DNA of 64,000 nucleotides from Paramoeba atlantica. Taxonomy: Eukaryota > Discosea. Each line of letters opens with the position of its first letter. The first letter of the stretch is position 1. The position numbers and the translations under genes were made by a program. The stretch is from assembly GCA_977017575.1 (NCBI GenBank), contig CDRNVI010000052.1, positions 248,001 to 312,000 on the forward strand. Reading direction: 5' to 3'. Of this stretch, positions 1 to 14,676 are shown piece by piece. The notes under the pieces are model-generated. The model was not told where the DNA came from. It ran no database searches and saw only the letters and a list, made by a program, of their open reading frames with translations.

Positions 1-2827
1 GTGATCTTAATACAAAAAGTGATCTTAATACAAAAAGTGATCTTAATACAAAAAGTGATCTTAATACAAAAAGTGATCTTAATACAAAAAGTGATCTTAA
101 TACAAAAAGTGATCTTAATACAAAAAGTGATCTTAATACAAAAAGTGATCTTAATACAAAAAGTGATCTTAATACAAAAAGTGATCTTAATACAAAAAGT
201 GATCTTAATACAAAAAGTGATCTTAATACAAAAAGTGATCTTAATACAAAAAGTGATCTTAATACCAAAAGTGATCTTAATGCAAAAAGTGTTCTTAATA
301 CAAAAAGTGATCTTAATATAAAAAGTGATCTTAATACAAAAAGTGATCTTAATACAAAAAGTGATCTTAATACAAAAAGTGGTCTTAATACAAAAAGTGA
401 TCTTAATACAAAAAGTGATCATAATACAAAAAGTGATCTTAATACAAAAAGTGTTCTTAATACTAAAAGTGATCTTAATACAAAAAGTGATCTTAATACA
501 AAAAGTGATCTTAATACAAAAAGTGATCTTAAGACAAAAAGTGATCTTAATACAAAAAGTGATCTTAATACAAAAAGTGATCTTAATACAAAAAGTGATC
601 ATAATACAAAAAGTGATCTTAATACAAAAAGTGATCTTAATACAAAAAGTGATCTCAATACAAAAAGTGATCTTAATACAAAAAGTGATCTTAATACAAA
701 AAGTGATCTTAATACAAAAAGTGATCTTAATACAAAAAGTGATCTTAATACAAAAAGTGATCTTAATACAAAAAGTGATCTTAATACCAAAAGTGATCTT
801 AATACAAAAAGTGATCTTAATACAAAAAGTGATCTTAATACAAAAAGTGATCTTAATACAAAAAGTGATCTTAATACAAAAAGTGATCTTAATACAAAAA
901 GTGGTCTTAATACAAAAAGTGATCTTAATACAAAAAGTGATCTTAATACAAAAAGTGATCTTAATACAAAAAGTGATCTTAATACAAAAAGTGGTCTTAA
1001 TACAAAAAGTGATCTTAATACAAAAAGTGATCTTAATACAAAAAGTCATCTTAATACAAAAAGTGATCTTAATACAAAAAGTGATCTTAATACAAAAAGT
1101 GATCTTAATACAAAAAGTGATCTTAATACAAAAAGTGATCTTAATACAAAAAGTGATCTTAATACAAAAAGTGATCTTAATACAAAAAGTGATCTTAATA
1201 CAAAAAGTGATCTTAATACAAAAAGTGATCTTAATACAAAAAGTGATCTTAATACAAAAAGTGATCTTAATACAAAAAGTGGTCTTAATACAAAAAGTGG
1301 TCTTAATACAAAAAGTGATCTTAATACAAAAAGTGATCTTAATACAAAAAGTGATCTTAATACAAAAAGTGATCTTAATACAAAAAGTGATCTTAATACA
1401 AAAAGTGATCTTAATACAAAAAGTGATCTTAATACAAAAAGTGATCTTAATACAAAAAGTGATCTTAATACAAAAAGTGATCTTAATACAAAAAGTGATC
1501 TTAATACCAAAAGTGATCTTAATACAAAAAGTGATCTTAATACCAAAAGTGATCTTAATACAAAAAGTGATCTTAATACAAAAAGTGATCTTAATACAAA
1601 AAGTGATCTTAATACAAAAAGTGATCTTAATACAAAAAGTGATCTTAATACCAAAAGTGATCTTAATGCAAAAAGTGTTCTTAATACAAAAAGTGATCTT
1701 AATATAAAAAGTGATCTTAATACAAAAAGTGATCTTAATACAAAAAGTGATCTTAATACAAAAAGTGGTCTTAATACAAAAAGTGATCTTAATACAAAAA
1801 GTGATCTTAATACAAAAAGTGATCTTAATACAAAAAGTGATCTTAATACAAAAAGTGATCTTAATACCAAAAGTGATCTTAATACAAAAAGTGATCTTAA
1901 TACCAAAAGTGATCTTAATACAAAAAGTGATCTTAATACAAAAAGTGATCTTAATACAAAAAGTGATCTTAATACAAAAAGTGATCCTAATACAAAAAGT
2001 GATCTTAATACAAAAAGTGATCTTAATACAAAAAGTGATCTTAATACAAAAAGTGATCTTAATACAAAAAGTGATCTTAATACAAAAAGTGATCTTAATA
2101 CAAAAAGTGATCTTAATACAAAAAGTGATCTTAATACAAAAAGTGATCTTAATACAAAAAGTGATCTTAATACAAAAAGTGATCTTAATACAAAAAGTGA
2201 TCTTAATACAAAAAGTGATCTTAATACAAAAAGTGATCTTAGTACAAAAAGTGATCTTAATACAAAAAGTGATCTTAATACAAAAAGTGATCTTAATACA
2301 AAAAGTGATCTTAATACAAAAAGTGATCTTAATACAAAAAGTTATCTTAATACCAAAAGTGATCTTAATACAAAAAGTGATCTTAATACAAAAAGTGATC
2401 TTAAGACAAAAAGTGATCTTAATACAAAAAGTGATCTTAATACAAAAAGTGATCTTAATACAAAAAGTGATCATAATACAAAAAGTGATCTTAATACAAA
2501 AAGTGTTCTTAATACTAAAAGTGATCTTAATACAAAAAGTGATCTTAATACAAAAAGTGATCTTAATACAAAAAGTGATCTTAATACAAAAAGTGATCTT
2601 AATACAAAAAGTGATCTTAATACAAAAAGTGATCTTAATACAAAAAGTGATCTTAATACAAAAAGTGATCTTAATGCAAAAAGTGTTCTTAATACAAAAA
2701 GTGATCTTAATACAAAAAGTGATCTTAATACAAAAAGTGATCTTAATACAAAAAGTGATCTTAATACAAAAAGTGATCTTAATACAAAAAGTGATCTTAA
2801 TACAAAAAGTGGTCTTAATACAAAAAA

Positions 2828-5800
2828 GTGATCTTAATACAAAAAGTGATCTTAATACAAAAAGTGATCTTAATACAAAAAGTGATCTTAATACAAAAAG
2901 TGATCTTAATACAAAAAGTGATCTTAATACAAAAAGTGATCTTAATACAAAAAGTGATCTTAATACAAAAAGTGATCTTAATACAAAAAGTGATCTTAAT
3001 ACAAAAAGTGATCTTAATACAAAAAGTGATCTTAATACAAAAAGTGATCTTAATACCAAAAGTGATCTTAATACAAAAAGTGATCTTAATACCAAAAGTG
3101 ATCTTAATACAAAAAGTGATCTTAATACAAAAAGTGATCTTAATACAAAAAGTGATCTTAATACAAAAAGTGATCCTAATACAAAAAGTGATCTTAATAC
3201 AAAAAGTGATCTTAATACAAAAAGTGATCTTAATACAAAAAGTGATCTTAATACAAAAAGTGATCTTAATACAAAAAGTGATCTTAATACAAAAAGTGAT
3301 CTTAATACAAAAAGTGATCTTAATACAAAAAGTGATCTTAATACAAAAAGTGATCTTAATACAAAAAGTGATCTTAATACAAAAAGTGATCTTAATACAA
3401 AAAGTGATCTTAGTACAAAAAGTGATCTTAATACAAAAAGTGATCTTAATACAAAAAGTGATCTTAATACAAAAAGTGATCTTAATACCAAAAGTGATCT
3501 TAATGCAAAAAGTGATCTTAATACAAAAAGTGATCTTAATACAAAAAGTGATCTTAATACAAAAAGTGATCTTAATACAAAAAGTGATCTTAATACAAAA
3601 AGTGATCTTAATACAAAAAGTGATCTTAATACAAAAAGTGATCTTAATACAAAAAGTGATCTTAATACCAAAAGTGATCTTAATGCAAAAAGTGTTCTTA
3701 ATACAAAAAGTGATCTTAATATAAAAAGTGATCTTAATACAAAAAGTGATCTTAATACAAAAAGTGATCTTAATACAAAAAGTGGTCTTAATACAAAAAG
3801 TGATCTTAATACAAAAAGTGATCATAATACAAAAAGTGATCTTAATACAAAAAGTGTTCTTAATACTAAAAGTGATCTTAATACAAAAAGTGATCTTAAT
3901 ACAAAAAGTGATCTTAATACAAAAAGTGATCTTAAGACAAAAAGTGATCTTAATACAAAAAGTGATCTTAATACAAAAAGTGATCTTAATACAAAAAGTG
4001 ATCATAATACAAAAAGTGATCTTAATACAAAAAGTGTTCTTAATACTAAAAGTGATCTTAATACAAAAAGTGATCTTAATACAAAAAGTGATCTTAATAC
4101 AAAAAGTGATCTTAATACAAAAAGTGATCTTAATACAAAAAGTGATCTTAATACAAAAAGTGATCTTAATACAAAAAGTGATCTTAATACAAAAAGTGAT
4201 CTTAATGCAAAAAGTGTTCTTAATACAAAAAGTGATCTTAATACAAAAAGTGATCTTAATACAAAAAGTGATCTTAATACAAAAAGTGATCTTAATACAA
4301 AAAGTGATCTTAATACAAAAAGTGATCTTAATACAAAAAGTGGTCTTAATACAAAAAAGTGATCTTAATACAAAAAGTGATCTTAATACAAAAAGTGATC
4401 TTAATACAAAAAGTGATCTTAATACAAAAAGTGATCTTAATACAAAAAGTGATCTTAATACAAAAAGTGATCTTAATACAAAAAGTGATCTTAATACAAA
4501 AAGTGATCTTAATACCAAAAGTGATCTTAATGCAAAAAGTGTTCTTAATACAAAAAGTGATCTTAATATAAAAAGTGATCTTAATACAAAAAGTGATCTT
4601 AATACAAAAAGTGATCTTAATACAAAAAGTTATCTTAATACCAAAAGTGATCTTAATACAAAAAGTGATCTTAATACAAAAAGTGATCTTAAGACAAAAA
4701 GTGATCTTAATACAAAAAGTGATCTTAATACAAAAAGTGATCTTAATACAAAAAGTGATCATAATACAAAAAGTGATCTTAATACAAAAAGTGTTCTTAA
4801 TACTAAAAGTGATCTTAATACAAAAAGTGATCTTAATACAAAAAGTGATCTTAATACAAAAAGTGATCTTAATACAAAAAGTGATCTTAATACAAAAAGT
4901 GATCTTAATACAAAAAGTGATCTTAATACAAAAAGTGATCTTAATACAAAAAGTGATCTTAATGCAAAAAGTGTTCTTAATACAAAAAGTGATCTTAATA
5001 CAAAAAGTGATCTTAATACAAAAAGTGATCTTAATACAAAAAGTGATCTTAATACAAAAAGTGATCTTAATACAAAAAGTGATCTTAATACAAAAAGTGG
5101 TCTTAATACAAAAAAGTGATCTTAATACAAAAAGTGATCTTAATACAAAAAGTGATCTTAATACAAAAAGTGATCTTAATACAAAAAGTGATCTTAATAC
5201 AAAAAGTGATCTTAATACAAAAAGTGATCTTAATACAAAAAGTGATCTTAATACAAAAAGTGATCTTAATACAAAAAGTGATCTTAATACAAAAAGTGAT
5301 CTTAATACAAAAAGTGATCTTAATACAAAAAGTGATCTTAATACCAAAAGTGATCTTAATACAAAAAGTGATCTTAATACCAAAAGTGATCTTAATACAA
5401 AAAGTGATCTTAATACAAAAAGTGATCTTAATACAAAAAGTGATCTTAATACAAAAAGTGATCCTAATACAAAAAGTGATCTTAATACAAAAAGTGATCT
5501 TAATACAAAAAGTGATCTTAATACAAAAAGTGATCTTAATACAAAAAGTGATCTTAATACAAAAAGTGATCTTAATACAAAAAGTGATCTTAATACAAAA
5601 AGTGATCTTAATACAAAAAGTGATCTTAATACAAAAAGTGATCTTAATACAAAAAGTGATCTTAATACAAAAAGTGATCTTAATACAAAAAGTGATCTTA
5701 GTACAAAAAGTGATCTTAATACAAAAAGTGATCTTAATACAAAAAGTGATCTTAATACAAAAAGTGATCTTAATACCAAAAGTGATCTTAATGCAAAAAG

Positions 5801-6664
5801 TGATCTTAATACAAAAAGTGATCTTAATACAAAAAGTGATCTTAATACAAAAAGTGATCTTAATACAAAAAGTGATCTTAATACAAAAAGTGATCTTAAT
5901 ACAAAAAGTGATCTTAATACAAAAAGTGATCTTAATACAAAAAGTGATCTTAATACAAAAAGTGATCTTAATACCAAAAGTGATCTTAATGCAAAAAGTG
6001 TTCTTAATACAAAAAGTGATCTTAATATAAAAAGTGATCTTAATACAAAAAGTGATCTTAATACAAAAAGTGATCTTAATACAAAAAGTGGTCTTAATAC
6101 AAAAAGTGATCTTAATACAAAAAGTGATCATAATACAAAAAGTGATCTTAATACAAAAAGTGTTCTTAATACTAAAAGTGATCTTAATACAAAAAGTGAT
6201 CTTAATACAAAAAGTGATCTTAATACAAAAAGTGATCTTAAGACAAAAAGTGATCTTAATACAAAAAGTGATCTTAATACAAAAAGTGATCTTAATACAA
6301 AAAGTGATCATAATACAAAAAGTGATCTTAATACAAAAAGTGTTCTTAATACTAAAAGTGATCTTAATACAAAAAGTGATCTTAATACAAAAAGTGATCT
6401 TAATACAAAAAGTGATCTTAATACAAAAAGTGATCTTAATACAAAAAGTGATCTTAATACAAAAAGTGATCTTAATACAAAAAGTGATCTTAATACAAAA
6501 AGTGATCTTAATGCAAAAAGTGTTCTTAATACAAAAAGTGATCTTAATACAAAAAGTGATCTTAATACAAAAAGTGATCTTAATACAAAAAGTGATCTTA
6601 ATACAAAAAGTGATCTTAATACAAAAAGTGATCTTAATACAAAAAGTGGTCTTAATACAAAAAA
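2828..6664. repeat. Duplicated about 1.5-kb higher-order satellite blocks
   Basis: The block from 2828 to 4358 (1,531 bp) recurs at 5116-6664 (1,549 bp, one 18-bp unit longer). The order of variant units matches; for example the first AATACC variant lies 225 bp from the start of each copy. A shorter related block of 757 bp lies between them at 4359-5115. Unequal exchange or replication slippage of whole blocks is the simplest explanation. Confidence 0.8.
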
Positions 6665-6880
6665 GTGATCTTAATACAAAAAGTGATCTTAATACAAAAA
6701 GTGATCTTAATACAAAAAGTGATCTTAATACAAAAAGTGATCTTAATACAAAAAGTGATCTTAATACAAAAAGTGATCTTAATACAAAAAGTGATCTTAA
6801 TACAAAAAGTGATCTTAATACCAAAAGTGATCTTAATGCAAAAAGTGTTCTTAATACAAAAAGTGATCTTAATATAAAAA

Positions 6881-9202
6881 GTGATCTTAATACAAAAAGT
6901 GATCTTAATACAAAAAGTGATCTTAATACAAAAAGTGGTCTTAATACAAAAAGTGATCTTAATACAAAAAGTGATCTTAATACAAAAAGTGATCTTAATA
7001 CAAAAAGTGATCTTAATACAAAAAGTGATCTTAATACAAAAAGTGATCTTAATACAAAAAGTGACCTTAATACAAAAGGTGATCTTAATACAAAAAGTGA
7101 TATTAATACAAAAAGTGATCTTAATACCAAAAGTGATCTTAATACAAAAAGTGATCTTAATACCAAAAGTGATCTTAATGCAAAAAGTGATCTTAATACA
7201 AAAAGTGATCTTAATACAAAAAGTGATCTTAATACAAAAAGTGATCTTAATACAAAAAGTGATCTTAATACAAAAAGTGATCTTAATACAAAAAGTGATC
7301 TTAATACAAAAAGTGATCTTAATACAAAAAGTGATCTTAATACAAAAAGTGATCTTAATGCAAAAAGTGTTCTTAATACAAAAAGTGATCTTAATACAAA
7401 AAGTGATCTTAATACAAAAAGTGATCTTAATACAAAAAGTGATCTTAATACAAAAAGTGGTCTTAATACAAAAAGTGATCTTAATACAAAAAGTGATCTT
7501 AATACAAAAAGTGATCTTAATACAAAAAGTGATCTTAATACAAAAAGTGATCTTAATACAAAAAGTGATCTTAATACAAAAAGTGATCTTAATACAAAAA
7601 GTGATCTTAATACAAAAAGTGATCTTAATACAAAAAGTGATCTTAATACAAAAAGTGATCTTAATACAAAAAGTGATCTTAATACAAAAAGTGATCTTAA
7701 TACAAAAAGTGATCTTAATACAAAAAGTGATCTTAGTACAAAAAGTGATCTTAATACAAAAAGTGATCTTAATACAAAAAGTGATCTTAATACAAAAAGT
7801 GATCTTAATACCAAAAGTGATCTTAATGCAAAAAGTGATCTTAATACAAAAAGTGATCTTAATACAAAAAGTGATCTTAATACAAAAAGTGATCTTAATA
7901 CAAAAAGTGATCTTAATACAAAAAGTGATCTTAATACAAAAAGTGATCTTAATACAAAAAGTGATCTTAATACAAAAAGTGATCTTAATACAAAAAGTGA
8001 TCTTAATACCAAAAGTGATCTTAATGCAAAAAGTGTTCTTAATACAAAAAGTGATCTTAATATAAAAAGTGATCTTAATACAAAAAGTGATCTTAATACA
8101 AAAAGTGATCTTAATACAAAAAGTGGTCTTAATACAAAAAGTGATCTTAATACAAAAAGTGATCTTAATACAAAAAGTGATCTTAATACAAAAAGTGATC
8201 TTAATACAAAAAGTGATCTTAATACAAAAAGTGATCTTAATACAAAAAGTGACCTTAATACAAAAGGTGATCTTAATACAAAAAGTGATATTAATACAAA
8301 AAGTGATCTTAATACCAAAAGTGATCTTAATACAAAAAGTGATCTTAATACCAAAAGTGATCTTAATGCAAAAAGTGATCTTAATACAAAAAGTGATCTT
8401 AATACAAAAAGTGATCTTAATACAAAAAGTGATCTTAATACAAAAAGTGATCTTAATACAAAAAGTGATCTTAATACAAAAAGTGATCTTAATACAAAAA
8501 GTGATCTTAATACAAAAAGTGATCTTAATACAAAAAGTGATCTTAATGCAAAAAGTGTTCTTAATACAAAAAGTGATCTTAATACAAAAAGTGATCTTAA
8601 TACAAAAAGTGATCTTAATACAAAAAGTGATCTTAATACAAAAAGTGGTCTTAATACAAAAAGTGATCTTAATACAAAAAGTGATCTTAATACAAAAAGT
8701 GATCTTAATACAAAAAGTGATCTTAATACAAAAAGTGATCTTAATACAAAAAGTGATCTTAATACAAAAAGTGATCTTAATACAAAAAGTGATCTTAATA
8801 CAAAAAGTGATCTTAATACAAAAAGTGATCTTAATACAAAAAGTGATCTTAATACAAAAAGTGATCTTAGTACAAAAAGTGATCTTAATACAAAAAGTGA
8901 TCTTAATACAAAAAGTGATCTTAATACAAAAAGTGATCTTAATACCAAAAGTGATCTTAATGCAAAAAGTGATCTTAATACAAAAAGTGATCTTAATACA
9001 AAAAGTGATCTTAATACAAAAAGTGATCTTAATACAAAAAGTGATCTTAATACAAAAAGTGATCTTAATACAAAAAGTGATCTTAATACAAAAAGTGATC
9101 TTAATACAAAAAGTGATCTTAATACAAAAAGTGATCTTAATACCAAAAGTGATCTTAATGCAAAAAGTGTTCTTAATACAAAAAGTGATCTTAATATAAA
9201 AA
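6881..9202. repeat. 1188-bp tandem higher-order satellite block
   Basis: Blocks beginning at 6881 and 8069 (offset 1,188 bp, 66 units) share the same variant order, including the rare GTGACCTT, AAAAGGTG and GTGATATT units. The second copy is shorter by a few units. The same composite recurs at 12715 and 13885 (offset 1,170 bp, 65 units). Confidence 0.8.
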
Positions 9203-12200
9203 GTGATCTTAATACAAAAAGTGATCTTAATACAAAAAGTGATCTTAATACAAAAAGTGGTCTTAATACAAAAAGTGATCTTAATACAAAAAGTGATCAT
9301 AATACAAAAAGTGATCTTAATACAAAAAGTGTTCTTAATACTAAAAGTGATCTTAATACAAAAAGTGATCTTAATACAAAAAGTGATCTTAATACAAAAA
9401 GTGATCTTAAGACAAAAAGTGATCTTAATACAAAAAGTGATCTTAATACAAAAAGTGATCTTAATACAAAAAGTGATCTTAATACCAAAAGTGATCTTAA
9501 TGCAAAAAGTGATCTTAATACAAAAAGTGATCTTAATACAAAAAGTGATCTTAATACAAAAAGTGATCTTAATACAAAAAGTGATCTTAATACAAAAAGT
9601 GATCTTAATACAAAAAGTGATCTTAATACAAAAAGTGATCTTAATACAAAAAGTGTTCTTAATACAAAAAGTGATCTTAATACAAAAAGTGATCTTAATA
9701 CAAAAAGTGATCTTAATACAAAAAGTGATCTTAATACAAAAAGTGATCTTAATACAAAAAGTGATCTTAATACAAAAAGTGATCTTAATACAAAAAGTGA
9801 TCTTAATACAAAAAGTGATCTTAATACAAAAAGTGATCTTAATACAAAAAGTGATCTTAATACAAAAAGTGATCTTAGTACAAAAAGTGATCTTAATACA
9901 AAAAGTGATCTTAATACAAAAAGTGATCTTAATACAAAAAGTGATCTTAATACCAAAAGTTATCTTAATGCAAAAAGTGATCTTAATACAAAAAGTGATC
10001 TTAATACAAAAAGTGATCTTAATACAAAAAGTGATCTTAATACAAAAAGTGATCTTAATACAAAAAGTGATCTTAATACAAAAAGTGATCTTAATACAAA
10101 AAGTGATCTTAATACAAAAAGTGATCTTAATACAAAAAGTGATCTTAATACCAAAAGTGATCTTAATGCAAAAAGTGTTCTTAATACAAAAAGTGATCTT
10201 AATATAAAAAGTGATCTTAATACAAAAAGTGATCTTAATACAAAAAGTGATCTTAATACAAAAAGTGGTCTTAATACAAAAAGTGATCTTAATACAAAAA
10301 GTGATCATAATACAAAAAGTGATCTTAATACAAAAAGTGTTCTTAATACTAAAAGTGATCTTAATACAAAAAGTGATCTTAATACAAAAAGTGATCTTAA
10401 TACAAAAAGTGATCTTAAGACAAAAAGTGATCTTAATACAAAAAGTGATCTTAATACAAAAAGTGATCTTAATACAAAAAGTGATCATAATACAAAAAGT
10501 GATCTTAATACAAAAAGTGTTCTTAATACTAAAAGTGATCTTAATACAAAAAGTGATCTTAATACAAAAAGTGATCTTAATACAAAAAGTGATCTTAATA
10601 CAAAAAGTGATCTTAATACAAAAAGTGATCTTAATACAAAAAGTGATCTTAATACAAAAAGTGATCTTAATACAAAAAGTGATCTTAATGCAAAAAGTGT
10701 TCTTAATACAAAAAGTGATCTTAATACAAAAAGTGATCTTAATACAAAAAGTGATCTTAATACAAAAAGTGATCTTAATACAAAAAGTGATCTTAATACA
10801 AAAAGTGGTCTTAATACAAAAAAGTGATCTTAATACAAAAAGTGATCTTAATACAAAAAGTGATCTTAATATAAAAAGTGATCTTAATACAAAAAGTGAT
10901 CTTAATACAAAAAGTGATCTTAATACAAAAAGTGGTCTTAATACAAAAAGTGATCTTAATACAAAAAGTGATCATAATACAAAAAGTGATCTTAATACAA
11001 AAAGTGTTCTTAATACTAAAAGTGATCTTAATACAAAAAGTGATCTTAATACAAAAAGTGATCTTAATACAAAAAGTGATCTTAAGACAAAAAGTGATCT
11101 TAAGACAAAAAGTGATCTTAATACAAAAAGTGATCTTAATACAAAAAGTGATCTTAATACCAAAAGTGATCTTAATGCAAAAAGTGATCTTAATACAAAA
11201 AGTGATCTTAATACAAAAAGTGATCTTAATACAAAAAGTGATCTTAATACAAAAAGTGATCTTAATACAAAAAGTGATCTTAATACAAAAAGTGATCTTA
11301 ATACAAAAAGTGATCTTAATACAAAAAGTGTTCTTAATACAAAAAGTGATCTTAATACAAAAAGTGATCTTAATACAAAAAGTGATCTTAATACAAAAAG
11401 TGATCTTAATACAAAAAGTGATCTTAATACAAAAAGTGATCTTAATACAAAAAGTGATCTTAATACAAAAAGTGATCTTAATACAAAAAGTGATCTTAAT
11501 ACAAAAAGTGATCTTAATACAAAAAGTGATCTTAATACAAAAAGTGATCTTAGTACAAAAAGTGATCTTAATACAAAAAGTGATCTTAATACAAAAAGTG
11601 ATCTTAATACAAAAAGTGATCTTAATACCAAAAGTGATCTTAATGCAAAAAGTGATCTTAATACAAAAAGTGATCTTAATACAAAAAGTGATCTTAATAC
11701 AAAAAGTGATCTTAATACAAAAAGTGATCTTAATACAAAAAGTGATCTTAATACAAAAAGTGATCTTAATACAAAAAGTGATCTTAATACAAAAAGTGAT
11801 CTTAATACAAAAAGTGATCTTAATACCAAAAGTGATCTTAATGCAAAAAGTGTTCTTAATACAAAAAGTGATCTTAATATAAAAAGTGATCTTAATACAA
11901 AAAGTGATCTTAATACAAAAAGTGATCTTAATACAAAAAGTGGTCTTAATACAAAAAGTGATCTTAATACAAAAAGTGATCATAATACAAAAAGTGATCT
12001 TAATACAAAAAGTGTTCTTAATACTAAAAGTGATCTTAATACAAAAAGTGATCTTAATACAAAAAGTGATCTTAATACAAAAAGTGATCTTAAGACAAAA
12101 AGTGATCTTAATACAAAAAGTGATCTTAATACAAAAAGTGATCTTAATACAAAAAGTGATCATAATACAAAAAGTGATCTTAATACAAAAAGTGTTCTTA

Positions 12201-12714
12201 ATACTAAAAGTGATCTTAATACAAAAAGTGATCTTAATACAAAAAGTGATCTTAATACAAAAAGTGATCTTAATACAAAAAGTGATCTTAATACAAAAAG
12301 TGATCTTAATACAAAAAGTGATCTTAATACAAAAAGTGATCTTAATACAAAAAGTGATCTTAATGCAAAAAGTGTTCTTAATACAAAAAGTGATCTTAAT
12401 ACAAAAAGTGATCTTAATACAAAAAGTGATCTTAATACAAAAAGTGATCTTAATACAAAAAGTGATCTTAATACAAAAAGTGATCTTAATACAAAAAGTG
12501 GTCTTAATACAAAAAAGTGATCTTAATACAAAAAGTGATCTTAATACAAAAAGTGATCTTAATACAAAAAGTGATCTTAATACAAAAAGTGATCTTAATA
12601 CAAAAAGTGATCTTAATACAAAAAGTGATCTTAATACAAAAAGTGATCTTAATACCAAAAGTGATCTTAATGCAAAAAGTGTTCTTAATACAAAAAGTGA
12701 TCTTAATATAAAAA

Positions 12715-14676
12715 GTGATCTTAATACAAAAAGTGATCTTAATACAAAAAGTGATCTTAATACAAAAAGTGGTCTTAATACAAAAAGTGATCTTAATACA
12801 AAAAGTGATCTTAATACAAAAAGTGATCTTAATACAAAAAGTGATCTTAATACAAAAAGTGATCTTAATACAAAAAGTGATCTTAATACAAAAAGTGACC
12901 TTAATACAAAAGGTGATCTTAATACAAAAAGTGATATTAATACAAAAAGTGATCTTAATACCAAAAGTGATCTTAATACAAAAAGTGATCTTAATACCAA
13001 AAGTGATCTTAATGCAAAAAGTGATCTTAATACAAAAAGTGATCTTAATACAAAAAGTGATCTTAATACAAAAAGTGATCTTAATACAAAAAGTGATCTT
13101 AATACAAAAAGTGATCTTAATACAAAAAGTGATCTTAATACAAAAAGTGATCTTAATACAAAAAGTGATCTTAATACAAAAAGTGATCTTAATGCAAAAA
13201 GTGTTCTTAATACAAAAAGTGATCTTAATACAAAAAGTGATCTTAATACAAAAAGTGATCTTAATACAAAAAGTGATCTTAATACAAAAAGTGGTCTTAA
13301 TACAAAAAGTGATCTTAATACAAAAAGTGATCTTAATACAAAAAGTGATCTTAATACAAAAAGTGATCTTAATACAAAAAGTGATCTTAATACAAAAAGT
13401 GATCTTAATACAAAAAGTGATCTTAATACAAAAAGTGATCTTAATACAAAAAGTGATCTTAATACAAAAAGTGATCTTAATACAAAAAGTGATCTTAATA
13501 CAAAAAGTGATCTTAATACAAAAAGTGATCTTAATACAAAAAGTGATCTTAGTACAAAAAGTGATCTTAATACAAAAAGTGATCTTAATACAAAAAGTGA
13601 TCTTAATACAAAAAGTGATCTTAATACCAAAAGTGATCTTAATGCAAAAAGTGATCTTAATACAAAAAGTGATCTTAATACAAAAAGTGATCTTAATACA
13701 AAAAGTGATCTTAATACAAAAAGTGATCTTAATACAAAAAGTGATCTTAATACAAAAAGTGATCTTAATACAAAAAGTGATCTTAATACAAAAAGTGATC
13801 TTAATACAAAAAGTGATCTTAATACCAAAAGTGATCTTAATGCAAAAAGTGTTCTTAATACAAAAAGTGATCTTAATATAAAAAGTGATCTTAATACAAA
13901 AAGTGATCTTAATACAAAAAGTGATCTTAATACAAAAAGTGGTCTTAATACAAAAAGTGATCTTAATACAAAAAGTGATCTTAATACAAAAAGTGATCTT
14001 AATACAAAAAGTGATCTTAATACAAAAAGTGATCTTAATACAAAAAGTGATCTTAATACAAAAAGTGACCTTAATACAAAAGGTGATCTTAATACAAAAA
14101 GTGATATTAATACAAAAAGTGATCTTAATACCAAAAGTGATCTTAATACAAAAAGTGATCTTAATACCAAAAGTGATCTTAATGCAAAAAGTGATCTTAA
14201 TACAAAAAGTGATCTTAATACAAAAAGTGATCTTAATACAAAAAGTGATCTTAATACAAAAAGTGATCTTAATACAAAAAGTGATCTTAATACAAAAAGT
14301 GATCTTAATACAAAAAGTGATCTTAATACAAAAAGTGATCTTAATACAAAAAGTGATCTTAATGCAAAAAGTGTTCTTAATACAAAAAGTGATCTTAATA
14401 CAAAAAGTGATCTTAATACAAAAAGTGATCTTAATACAAAAAGTGATCTTAATACAAAAAGTGGTCTTAATACAAAAAGTGATCTTAATACAAAAAGTGA
14501 TCTTAATACAAAAAGTGATCTTAATACAAAAAGTGATCTTAATACAAAAAGTGATCTTAATACAAAAAGTGATCTTAATACAAAAAGTGATCTTAATACA
14601 AAAAGTGATCTTAATACCAAAAGTGATCTTAATACAAAAAGTGATCTTAATACAAAAAGTGATCTTAATACAAAAA
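12715..14676. repeat. 1170-bp tandem higher-order satellite block
   Basis: Copies start at 12715 and 13885 and carry the same rare unit series (GTGACCTT, then AAAAGGTG, then GTGATATT) as the pair at 6881 and 8069. They are therefore a distant duplicate of that pair. The second copy breaks off where the GATCTGAAT variants of the next domain begin, at about 14,677. Confidence 0.75.

Larger units (their letters stand above)
1..14676. repeat. Satellite domain I (ATATA/AGTAC variants)
   Basis: This part of the array is marked by variants rare or absent elsewhere, notably AATATAAAAA (about 13 occurrences, the last near 13,874) and TTAGTACA. The ATATA variant always sits at the same place relative to a following GTGGTCTT unit, so it marks a recurring higher-order block. 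Successive ATATA markers are spaced from roughly 670 bp to about 2 kb. The six-A phase slips at 2820-12512 occur only here, each directly after a GTGGTCTT unit, which suggests one ancestral slip copied by block duplication. Confidence 0.8.
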
